From Actinomycetes bacterium (GTDB lineage: Bacteria; Actinomycetota; Acidimicrobiia; Acidimicrobiales; RAAP-2), in contig JAJYAC010000001.1 of NCBI GenBank assembly GCA_021779735.1, positions 62,001-126,000 on the forward strand: a DNA stretch of 64,000 nucleotides. Reading direction: 5' to 3'. Below the pieces are notes generated by a model. It saw nothing but the letters and a program-made list of their open reading frames with translations. It ran no database searches and was not told the origin of the DNA. Positions 38,188 through 46,328 of this stretch are shown here, piece after piece (position 1 is the first letter of the stretch; every line of letters begins with the position of its first letter). Made by a program: the position numbers and the translations under genes.

Positions 38188-38265
38188 GGCCCCTTGTTTA
38201 GGGGGCCCGCATTACCGCCACGTGACGTCGGCGACACGATCGTGAAAAACTTGCGCGATTGAAAG

Positions 38266-38811
38266 TCAATCTCTCTCGCGCCGACGAAGCTCGTCTTCGA
38301 GCGCGGCGGGGTCGAGACCCCGGCTACGCAGCAGTAACAAGGTGTGGAACCAGAGATCCGCCGCCTCTTCAATGACCCGCTCGTCGCTTTCGGCGAGAGA
38401 CGCCACCGCGAGCTCGACGGCCTCTTCGCCGACCTTGCGCGCCGCGCGCGCGGTCCCGGCGCGCAGCGTAGCCACGACGTAGGAGTCCGGCGCGTTGCTG
38501 AGATCACGTTGGAGGATGCGCCGCCAGAGCCACGGCGTAAAGCACGAGGTCGACCCGTCGTGACACGTCGGTCCCGTGGGCTCGACGCGCACGAGCACCG
38601 CGTCCTCGTCGCAGTCGAGGATGACTTCAATGACGCGCAGCTCGTTTCCCGAGGTCTCTCCCTTGCGCCAGAGTTTCTGGCGCGAGCGCGAGTAGAAGTG
38701 CACGAGGCCACTCGATCGCGTCAGAGCCAGCGCCTCGTCGTCCATCCAACCCAGCATGAGGACTCGACCCGACGCGTCGTCTTGAATGATGGCCGCCCGC
38801 AGTTCAGTCAT
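38266..38811 (-). CDS. hisIE: Bifunctional phosphoribosyl-AMP cyclohydrolase/phosphoribosyl-ATP pyrophosphatase
   Basis: LMLGWMDDEALALTRSSGLVHFYSRSRQKLWRKGETSGN; DCDEDAVLVRVEPTGPTCHDGSTSCF; EEAVELAVA...EAADLWFH. Confidence 0.96.
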   Translation of the reverse strand: MTELRAAIIQDDASGRVLMLGWMDDEALALTRSSGLVHFYSRSRQKLWRKGETSGNELRVIEVILDCDEDAVLVRVEPTGPTCHDGSTSCFTPWLWRRILQRDLSNAPDSYVVATLRAGTARAARKVGEEAVELAVASLAESDERVIEEAADLWFHTLLLLRSRGLDPAALEDELRRRERD

Positions 38812-39559
38812 GGTGTCTCCTCAGTGGTCGAAGGGCCACTCCCAGGCCCTGAATCTCCGCGCGTAGCCCGGGCAAGCCCTGGGGATTCTCGTGCACGATC
38901 GAGGCGACCAGCGCGGCGTCGGCCACCGCGAGCGCCTCGGCGACGTGGCGGGCGTTGCCGGCGCCACCCGAGGCGATGACCGGAATCGTCACCGCGTCGT
39001 GGACCGCTTGCGTGAGCTCCAGGTCGAAACCCTCACGGTGTCCGTCGTGGCGAATCGAGGTGAGCAGGATCTCGCCGGCGCCGCGCGACGCCACCTCGAC
39101 GGCCCAGGGAATCGTCGCCACCTGCGTGGCCACCGCTCCCCCGTGGGTGTGCACGACACCCTCACCCGCGTCGATGGCCACGACGACGGCCTGAGCGCCG
39201 AAGCGATCCGCGATGCGCGTGATCAAGTCCGGATCCGCGAGGGCGGCCGAGTTGATCGAGACGCGATCGGCTCCGGCTTCGATGATGCGCGAGGCGTCGT
39301 CGAGGCTGCGCACGCCCCCGCCCACCGTAAAGGGGATGTCCAGGACGTCTGCGACACGCGTCACGACCTCGAGCATGGTCTGCGCGTCGTCGGGAGTCGC
39401 GGCGATGTCGAGAAAGACCAGCTCGTCGGCACCGAGCGCGCCATAGAAGGTCGCGAGCTCCACCGGGTCGCCCACGTCGCGCAGCCCCACGAAGCTCACG
39501 CCTTTGACGACCCGGCCTCGGGCCACGTCGAGGCAGGGGATCAGACGCGGGAGAGGCAT
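38804..39559 (-). CDS. hisF: Imidazole glycerol phosphate synthase cyclase subunit
   Basis: RLIPCLDVARGRVVKGVSFVGLRDVGDPVELA. Confidence 0.97.
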   Translation of the reverse strand: MPLPRLIPCLDVARGRVVKGVSFVGLRDVGDPVELATFYGALGADELVFLDIAATPDDAQTMLEVVTRVADVLDIPFTVGGGVRSLDDASRIIEAGADRVSINSAALADPDLITRIADRFGAQAVVVAIDAGEGVVHTHGGAVATQVATIPWAVEVASRGAGEILLTSIRHDGHREGFDLELTQAVHDAVTIPVIASGGAGNARHVAEALAVADAALVASIVHENPQGLPGLRAEIQGLGVALRPLRRHHD

Positions 39560-40095
39560 GAGGCGAGGAAGTCGAGACCGGCCGGGCCGCTCTTTTCGGG
39601 GTGGAACTGCACGCCAAGGAAGGCCCCGTGTTCAACCACGGCGGTCACGCCGTCGGCGCTCGCCGTGGCGTAGGGGGTGCGGGCAGCGTAGGAGTGCGCG
39701 AAGTAGAACGCCTCGCCCCAGGGCTCAACAACCTCCCACCCGAGGCGCGGCACTCGCCCCTCGCGCAAGCGCGTCACCGTGCCCTCAATGAGACCCAGGC
39801 CCGTGACGCCGCCATCTTCCTCGCTTGACTCGAGGGCCAGCTGAAGGCCGAGGCAGATACCCAGCACCGAGCCCTCGCTACGAATGCGCTCCACGAGTGA
39901 CGCCGCAGCGCCGGTGTTGTTGAGGCGGGCCATGGCGCTGCGCGCCGAGCCGACGCCCGGCAAGATCACGAAATCAGCGCCCGCGATGGCGAGCGGATCA
40001 CTCGTCACGCGTCCGCGCGCGTCGAGACGGCCCAGGGCCGCCACGACCGAGTGCGTGTTGCCCGCGCCGTAGTCAACGACGACGACCTCTCTCAC
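39541..40095 (-). CDS. hisH: Imidazole glycerol phosphate synthase glutamine amidotransferase subunit
   Basis: VDYGAGNTHSV, LGICLGLQLALESSEE, GVQFHPEKSG. Confidence 0.95.
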   Translation of the reverse strand: MREVVVVDYGAGNTHSVVAALGRLDARGRVTSDPLAIAGADFVILPGVGSARSAMARLNNTGAAASLVERIRSEGSVLGICLGLQLALESSEEDGGVTGLGLIEGTVTRLREGRVPRLGWEVVEPWGEAFYFAHSYAARTPYATASADGVTAVVEHGAFLGVQFHPEKSGPAGLDFLASCLSRV

Positions 40096-41612
40096 AGCGA
40101 GCCCTTGGTCGAGCGCACGAGCGAACCACTCGGCGTCATCGCGGCCGCGAGCGCTCGGCCCACCGCCTTGAACGCGGCTTCGGCTACGTGGTGGGCGTTA
40201 CGACCACTCGCCGTGACGTGCAGGGTGATGCGCGCGGTCTGGGCCAGGGACTCAAAGGCATGGGTCGCCATACCGGGATCCGGGTCGATGTCGAGCTCGG
40301 ACACCGCACGCCCTGACAGATCGACGACCGCGTGTGCGATCGCCTCATCCATGGGCACGCGCGCCTCGCCGTAGCGCGCGATGCCGCGCCGGTCGCCCAG
40401 CGCGCGATCCAGGGCCTCGCCGAAGGCGCGCATCATGTCTTCGACCAGGTGGTGATCACCGGTCTCCAGATCGCCCACGCCCTCGAGTCGCAGGTCCATC
40501 CCGCCGTGGAAGGCCAGCTGAGAGAGCATGTGATCGTAGAAACCCTCGCCGGTGGCCACGTACACACGACCCTCGCCGCGCGGGCGAAGTCGCACACGCA
40601 AGATCGTTTCAGCGGTCGCGCGACGGTGACGCACGAGCGCTGACGACGGCGTCGCGCCCCGGAGTTCGGCCCGTAGCGCGTCGAGCAGCACGTCGTCATC
40701 GACCTCGTCACGCACACTCACGCGCCACCCATCGCCGAAGGCTCGCGTCACCAGGCCATAAGGCAGGAGGCGCTCGACGAGGTCGCTCGGGTTGGGCATC
40801 GGCACGAAGAGGAAGTTCGTAAAGGAAGGCACGGGCTCGAGGCCGAGTTCGGTCAGCTCGCGCGCGAGGCGCTCTCGCTCGGCCACCTGTTCACTGACGT
40901 CCGGTGGCGTCGCGATCGCCGCCAGAGCGAGGGCCGCCGAGAGTGTCGACACCGACAGGGGCGCCTGGCGCGACGTGATCACCTCGATCGACTGCGTACT
41001 CGCGAGGGCGTAGCCGACGCGCGCGCCGGCCAGGCCGAAGGCCTTGGAAAAGGTGCGGAGGATGATCGCGCCGCGCTCGAGGTGATCGAGTGCGTCCACG
41101 CCCGCGTAGTGGGCGTACGCCTCGTCAATGACGAGTTGCCCGGCGACGTCGGGGACGTCCACCAACTCACCCGTGGGGTTGTTAGGCCGACAGACGAACA
41201 CGAGGTCGGCGCGCGAGGGATCGTCCACCATCGTGGCCCCCGCCATGATCGCCGCGTAGCGGTACATCGAGTACGAGCGGCTCGGAACGGTTGCGACGGT
41301 GCCGCCGTTGGCGAAGATCCGCGCGAGGAGCACGATGAACTCATCACTGCCGGCCCCGAGGGCCACCTGTGCGACGTCAAGGCCGTGGTACTTCGCGATC
41401 GCGCGACGCAGGGGCTCGTGGCGACCACGGTCGTACTCGTTCACGTCGGCCAGGGCTCGCGCGAGAGCCGCGGGTCGAGCGCTGGCGGGCGGGGCCGCCG
41501 GGACGTTGCCGTCAAAGCGGATCATGTCCGAGGGCGTGAGACCCACACGCGCGGCCAACTCCTCGTTCGACGGGGGCCAGGTGTAACTCTCCAGGGGTAG
41601 GGGTCGGGTCAT
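40092..41612 (-). CDS. hisCB: Fusion: histidinol-phosphate aminotransferase (HisC)-imidazoleglycerol-phosphate dehydratase (HisB)
   Basis: 506-aa uninterrupted ORF: N-half CRPNNPTGELVDV, LRTFSKAFGLAGARVGYA; C-half RRATAETILRVRL, FYDHMLSQLAFHGG, GDHHLVEDMM, PMDEAIAHAVVDLSGRAV, GRNAHHVAEAAFKAVGRAL. Confidence 0.95.
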   Translation of the reverse strand: MTRPLPLESYTWPPSNEELAARVGLTPSDMIRFDGNVPAAPPASARPAALARALADVNEYDRGRHEPLRRAIAKYHGLDVAQVALGAGSDEFIVLLARIFANGGTVATVPSRSYSMYRYAAIMAGATMVDDPSRADLVFVCRPNNPTGELVDVPDVAGQLVIDEAYAHYAGVDALDHLERGAIILRTFSKAFGLAGARVGYALASTQSIEVITSRQAPLSVSTLSAALALAAIATPPDVSEQVAERERLARELTELGLEPVPSFTNFLFVPMPNPSDLVERLLPYGLVTRAFGDGWRVSVRDEVDDDVLLDALRAELRGATPSSALVRHRRATAETILRVRLRPRGEGRVYVATGEGFYDHMLSQLAFHGGMDLRLEGVGDLETGDHHLVEDMMRAFGEALDRALGDRRGIARYGEARVPMDEAIAHAVVDLSGRAVSELDIDPDPGMATHAFESLAQTARITLHVTASGRNAHHVAEAAFKAVGRALAAAMTPSGSLVRSTKGSL

Positions 41613-42667
41613 CGGCGGGCCGTTCGCTTGTGGTTGGGCATTCCCTCGAGGTCCGCGAGGGCCTCGATCGTGGGCGCGAGTCGCTCGAGTCCCTCCTTGG
41701 TGACGCGTTGAACGGTCACGGTCTTCATGAAGTCCTCCAGGCCCAGTCCGCCGGTCGAGCGGGCCCAGCCGCCTGTCGGCAACACGTGGTTACCACCCGT
41801 CGCGTAGTCGCCCGCGGGCACCGGCGAGTAGGGACCGACGAAGACGGCGCCGGCGTTCCTGATGCGCGGCGCGAGTGACTCGGCGAGAGGCCCCAGGAGT
41901 GCGACGTGTTCGGCCGCGTACGCCTCGACGGCCTCGAGGGCGCCTTCAAGGTCCTCGCCCACGCGCACCACGTACGCGCGCGAGTCGGGACCGTGCTCCA
42001 TCTGGGCGGCGACCTCTTGGTCGATCAGCGACTGATCGACGTCGTCGTCGGCGACGACCACGACTTCGCTGGGCCCGGCGGGCAGGTCAATGGCGACGTC
42101 GCGACTCACGAGCAACTTCGCCGTGTTGACGGCGCCGCCGCCGGGACCGAAGATCTTGTCAACCGGGGCGATGGACGCGGTGCCGTACGCCATCGCCGCG
42201 ATGGCCTGGGCGCCGCCGAGCGCCCACACCTCCTCGATCCCGAGCAGGGCTGCCGCTGCCGCCACCGCCGCGGCACCCGCGGGCGGCGTGCAGACGACGA
42301 TGCGCTCGACGCCCGCCACCTGAGCCGGTACCGCACTCATGATGAGCGAGGAGACGAGCCCCCGCGGCACGTACAGGCCCACGCTGCGAAGGGGCGACCA
42401 GCGCCTTTCGAGTGTGACCCCGGGCGATACCTCCAGAACGAGATCACTCGGACGTTGGGCCGCGTGCCACGTGCGCACGGCCCCGGCCGCCGCCAGCACC
42501 GCCGCGGTGGGGATGTCTCCGTAAGCCACGGCGCGCTCCGGCGAGGCCGCCGTGGTGGCGTCAAGGCGTCGGGACCAGTCCGCTGCAGCCTCGTCACCGC
42601 GAGCGCGCACGTCCGCGACGATGTCTTCAACACTGAAACTGCCATCGGTGGCGACGGGGCGACTCAC
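41609..42667 (-). CDS. hisD: Histidinol dehydrogenase, short divergent form
   Basis: 352 aa; RSVGLYVPRGLVSS, VWALGGAQAIAAMAYGT, AYAAEHVALL, NHVLPTGG. Confidence 0.9.
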   Translation of the reverse strand: MSRPVATDGSFSVEDIVADVRARGDEAAADWSRRLDATTAASPERAVAYGDIPTAAVLAAAGAVRTWHAAQRPSDLVLEVSPGVTLERRWSPLRSVGLYVPRGLVSSLIMSAVPAQVAGVERIVVCTPPAGAAAVAAAAALLGIEEVWALGGAQAIAAMAYGTASIAPVDKIFGPGGGAVNTAKLLVSRDVAIDLPAGPSEVVVVADDDVDQSLIDQEVAAQMEHGPDSRAYVVRVGEDLEGALEAVEAYAAEHVALLGPLAESLAPRIRNAGAVFVGPYSPVPAGDYATGGNHVLPTGGWARSTGGLGLEDFMKTVTVQRVTKEGLERLAPTIEALADLEGMPNHKRTARR

Positions 42668-43521
42668 GGCATCATCCTCTCGACGGGCAGAGTCAGCATC
42701 GAGCTCGCGCCGAGGGACTCTAGGGCGGGCAGGAGATTCCAGATCGTCGCCGCGGGAACAAGCGCGTGCACCGCGACAACGCCGGGCGTCGCCAGGTCCA
42801 TGACCGTGGGCGAGCCACGCGTGGGCAAAATGGAGGTAACGGCGTCGAGTCGGTCCTTCGCCACGTTAAAGAGAAGGTATCGACTCGCCCGGGCGTTGAT
42901 CACGCTCGAAAGAATGGTCGCGAGTCGATCACGCGACTCAAAGTCGTCATCACCGCTTCGCCCCACCAACACCGCCTCGGAGTCAAAGAGTGAGCCGAGC
43001 GGACGCAGTCCGTTCGTGCGCAGAGTCGAACCCGTCGACACCAAGTCGATGATCGCGTCCGCGAGCCCGAGGCGCGGCGAAATCTCCACCGAACCGCCCA
43101 CCTTGACAAGTTCGGCCTCGATACCGAGTTCGGCGAGGGCGCGCGCCGCGGTTCGCGGGTGCGCGGTCGCGATACGACGGCCCGCCAGATCCGCCAGCGA
43201 TGTCGCCGTATCCTCGCGCGGCACCGCGGCCTGCAGCGAACAGGTGCCGTAGCCCAAGCGTAAGAGCACCTCGACGTCGCAGTCACGTTCGTAAATCAGA
43301 TCCAAACCGGTGATGCCACAGTCCACGACGCCGTCTTGGACGTACTCGGGCACGTCGTCGGCGCGCACGAACAGCAGATCGATGTCGGCATTGCGACAGT
43401 GCGCCTGCAGGACACGCTCCCCCGGCTCTTGGGGGTCGACGCCACTCGCTTCGAGCAACGCCCACGAGGGCTCGCGGAGTCGACCCTTCGAGGGCAGCGC
43501 CAGGCTCAGTCGCCGCGTCAC
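42664..43521 (-). CDS. hisG: ATP phosphoribosyltransferase (long form)
   Basis: 285 aa; LALPSKGRLREPSW, DVPEYVQDGVVDCGITGLDL, DAIIDLVSTGSTLR. Confidence 0.95.
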   Translation of the reverse strand: MTRRLSLALPSKGRLREPSWALLEASGVDPQEPGERVLQAHCRNADIDLLFVRADDVPEYVQDGVVDCGITGLDLIYERDCDVEVLLRLGYGTCSLQAAVPREDTATSLADLAGRRIATAHPRTAARALAELGIEAELVKVGGSVEISPRLGLADAIIDLVSTGSTLRTNGLRPLGSLFDSEAVLVGRSGDDDFESRDRLATILSSVINARASRYLLFNVAKDRLDAVTSILPTRGSPTVMDLATPGVVAVHALVPAATIWNLLPALESLGASSMLTLPVERMMP

Positions 43522-43832
43522 GAACGGGCCTTCTTGAGTACGCGTACGTAGCCGCCCTCGCCGTGGTGCAACCAGTGCGCCACGCGAGTCACGGTTGCCG
43601 TCGAGGCGCCCGTGAGACGTGAAATCTCCTGGTAGGCAACCCCTTCATTCACGAGACGCGCCACCTGGAGGCGTTGACCCATGGCGTCGAGCTCGTTGGT
43701 CGTGCAGAGGTCTCGCAAGAAGGACGTCACCGCCTCGGGGCTTCGCAGGCGCAAGAAGGCGGCGACGAGCTCGTCGAATCGATCGACGGTCGCGACGTGC
43801 GCGTCGGCCGGAAGTACTTTGCCACTGGTCAT
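43518..43832 (-). CDS. TrpR/YerC-YecD family DNA-binding protein, first gene of the his operon
   Basis: 104 aa; TTNELDAMGQRLQVARLVNEGVAYQEISRLTGASTATVTRVAHWLHHGEGGY; overlaps hisG by 4 nt. Confidence 0.88.
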   Translation of the reverse strand: MTSGKVLPADAHVATVDRFDELVAAFLRLRSPEAVTSFLRDLCTTNELDAMGQRLQVARLVNEGVAYQEISRLTGASTATVTRVAHWLHHGEGGYVRVLKKARS

Positions 43833-43842
43833 GTCATCATGC

Positions 43843-43860
43843 TAGCGTGTTACAACGCTA
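43843..43860. promoter_or_regulatory. Candidate his operator
   Basis: TAGCGT-GTTACA-ACGCTA inverted repeat in the yerC-hisA intergenic gap (43833..43862). Confidence 0.6.
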
Positions 43861-43862
43861 CT

Positions 43863-44552
43863 ATGCAACTGATACCCGCCATTGACCTCCTCGGCGACGA
43901 CGTCGTGCGCCTCGAACGAGGCGACTACGAACGTGTGCTCTTTCGCCGACCCCTCGAAGACTTCGTACGCCGAGTCGTGGCGACGGATCCCGATCTGATC
44001 CACATCGTCGATCTCCAGGGAGCTCGCGACGGCGCCGTGCGGTTAGACGTGGTGCGTCGCTGTGTGCGAGTCGCCGGCGACGTCGCCCTGCAGATCTCCG
44101 GTGGCATACGAAGTCTCGACGACGCGCACGCCGTCCTCGAGTCGGGCGCGACACGCGTCATTATCGGCACGTCACTGTGGCGTGACGCCTCGAGTCTCGA
44201 GATCTTCAGTGATGCGCTCGGCGAACAGCTCGTGGCCGCCCTCGACATTCGCGACGGCCGAGTCGCCGTGAGAGGCTGGCTCGCCGATTCTGGAGTGTCG
44301 TTCGACGACGCGCTCGCACGCTGTCGTGACGCGAAAGTAGCGCGCCTACACATCACGGCCATCGACCGCGACGGCACACTGTCCGGACCTGATTTTGCCC
44401 TCTACGAGCAAGCATGCGCGAGCGGAATCGCGGTCGTGGCCGCCGGTGGTGTGCGCGACCAGGATATTGCCCGTCTCGAGGCCATTGGCTGTGAGGGTGC
44501 GGTTATGGGCGTGGGATACCTGGCCCGTCTCGGTCTCTCAGACCTGATCTAG
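43863..44552 (+). CDS. hisA: Phosphoribosylformimino-5-aminoimidazole carboxamide ribotide isomerase
   Basis: ATG 43863; MQLIPAIDLLGDDVVRLERGDYERVLF, LQISGGIRSLDDA, VAAGGVRDQDIARL. Confidence 0.95.
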   Translation: MQLIPAIDLLGDDVVRLERGDYERVLFRRPLEDFVRRVVATDPDLIHIVDLQGARDGAVRLDVVRRCVRVAGDVALQISGGIRSLDDAHAVLESGATRVIIGTSLWRDASSLEIFSDALGEQLVAALDIRDGRVAVRGWLADSGVSFDDALARCRDAKVARLHITAIDRDGTLSGPDFALYEQACASGIAVVAAGGVRDQDIARLEAIGCEGAVMGVGYLARLGLSDLI

Positions 44553-44735
44553 CCGTTACTTTCCTCGCGCGCCACGAGTGCGATTGTTGTCCGCGTATCC
44601 CGGGCCTCTTTCGGGCCCCGTGGACGGTGGACGAGACCCAACACGTGACGAGGGATTTTCCTTGTGACCTTTGGCACTAGTGACTTTTCCCGTACGTGGG
44701 CGACACTGGAATTATCGATTGCGAAAGGACCAGCG

Positions 44736-45284
44736 ATGCGTCGTAAGACCCTGGATCTACTACTTACTTGGGTAGGAGTAGTTATCACGGTGGGGTTGAT
44801 CGGAGCGAGCGGTCTGCTGATGTGGGGCTACACGTTTGCGAATTCGCAGGTGCATAATCAGTTGGCCGCTCAGAAGATCTTCTTCCCGGCGAAAAACTCA
44901 CCCGAGTTACAGAACCCCTTAATCAAGCCGTACTTGGAGCCCTACGCCGGCAAGCAATTGCTCACCGGTCGCGAGGCCGAAGTTTGGGCCGACCACTTCA
45001 TCGCCGTTCACCTCGACGAGATCGGTGCGGGCCAGACGTACGCACAGCTGAGCACCAAGTCGCAGGCCGACCCGTCGAACACGGCGCTGGCCAAGCAAGT
45101 TCAGCTCATGTTCCAGGGCCAGACGTTGCGCAGCATGCTGCTCACCGCCTACGCCTTTGGGATGTTCGCCATCATCGCCCAGTGGTCAGCCGCCGCCGCG
45201 CTCTTGCTCGCGCTGGTCATGCTGGTCCTCACCCTGATTGGGGTGCGTCAATATCGCCGCCGAGATCCCGACGTGGAGATCTAG
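44736..45284 (+). CDS. Conserved two-to-three-TM membrane protein of unknown function
   Basis: ATG 44736 with GAAAGGA RBS; MWGYTFANSQVHNQLAAQKIFFP...TGREAEVWADHFIAVHL; resembles a widespread actinobacterial hypothetical family. Confidence 0.8.
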   Translation: MRRKTLDLLLTWVGVVITVGLIGASGLLMWGYTFANSQVHNQLAAQKIFFPAKNSPELQNPLIKPYLEPYAGKQLLTGREAEVWADHFIAVHLDEIGAGQTYAQLSTKSQADPSNTALAKQVQLMFQGQTLRSMLLTAYAFGMFAIIAQWSAAAALLLALVMLVLTLIGVRQYRRRDPDVEI

Positions 45285-45313
45285 CGACGTCATCAACCAG
45301 GCCCCTTCGGCTA

Positions 45314-45347
45314 CAGGCCCCTCCGCTTTTTGAGCCGGAGGGGCCTG
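45314..45347 (+). terminator. Intrinsic terminator-like hairpin
   Basis: CAGGCCCCTCCG/CGGAGGGGCCTG arms, followed by GTTGTTTGT. Confidence 0.75.
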
Positions 45348-45393
45348 GTTGTTTGTGCCCAAAGCGCGCGACGCGCCGCTACCGTGGCCACAC

Positions 45394-46296
45394 ATGGCCA
45401 AGTCCTACTCACCCCTCGACGACCTAGAACTTCGCGCCAGTCACCTCGCGCGCGTGGGAGCCTTCGATGTGCGCCGGGCGCTCCCCCAGCGAGGACGCCG
45501 AACCGTGGGCGCCTGGTGCTTCGCCGACCACATGGGGCCCGCCGACGTCAGCGAGGAGTCGGGCCTTAACATCGGACCCCATCCGCACACGTGCCTGCAC
45601 ACGGTCACGTGGTTGATCGAGGGCCAAGTCCTGCACCGTGACGGCCTCGGCTCTGAACAGGTCATCACCGCCGGCCAGCTCAATCTGATGACGGCCGGCG
45701 CCGGCGTCGCGCACGCCGAGGAGGCCACGGGGCACTACCGCGGGCGCCTCGAGGGCGTGCAGCTCTGGGTTGCCCAACCCGAGGCCACCCGCCACGACGC
45801 ACCCTCCTTTACCCACGTCGCCGAACTGCCGCGCCTTGACGCGGGTGACGCGGCGGTGACCGTCTTCCTGGGATCCCACGCGGATGTCGCCAGTCCCGCG
45901 CCCATTGACAGCGACCTCGTCGGCCTCGACATCGACATGCGCGGTCACGCGCGCCTCGCACTTCGTCGCGACTTCGAGTACGCCCTCGTGGTCGTGCGCG
46001 GTGCGCTCGAGGCACGCGGCGTACTCGTTACGCCGGGGAACCTCGCGGTCTTGCCGCGAGACCTCGACGAAGTCGAACTGACCTCGCGAGTGCCCACGCG
46101 AGCCATTCTCATCGGCGGTATCCCCTTTGATGAACCGCTGTTCATGTGGTGGAACTTCGTCGCTCGCAGCCGCGACGAGGTCGACGGTTTTCGCGAGAGC
46201 TGGGCGAGGGGGGACGAACGCTTCGCCCCTGTTCGAAGCGCCCTCGCTCGCATCGACGCCCCCGCGCCCTACTGGTCGCCCGGCGCCGTCACCTAG
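45394..46296 (+). CDS. Pirin family protein
   Basis: GAWCFADHMGPADV, GPHPHTCLHTVTWLIEGQVLHRDGLGSEQVI, MTAGAGVAHAEEA. Confidence 0.93.
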   Translation: MAKSYSPLDDLELRASHLARVGAFDVRRALPQRGRRTVGAWCFADHMGPADVSEESGLNIGPHPHTCLHTVTWLIEGQVLHRDGLGSEQVITAGQLNLMTAGAGVAHAEEATGHYRGRLEGVQLWVAQPEATRHDAPSFTHVAELPRLDAGDAAVTVFLGSHADVASPAPIDSDLVGLDIDMRGHARLALRRDFEYALVVVRGALEARGVLVTPGNLAVLPRDLDEVELTSRVPTRAILIGGIPFDEPLFMWWNFVARSRDEVDGFRESWARGDERFAPVRSALARIDAPAPYWSPGAVT

Positions 46297-46328
46297 CCTC
46301 GAACGCGACGACCCACGAGGAGGAGCCG

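Noticed and set aside
41906-43252. 448-aa plus-strand ORF
   Set aside because: Antisense to hisD/hisG; composition not protein-like.
44598-44626. CCCGGGCC...GGGCCCC hairpin after hisA as terminator
   Set aside because: Short arms and no U-tract; too weak to call.
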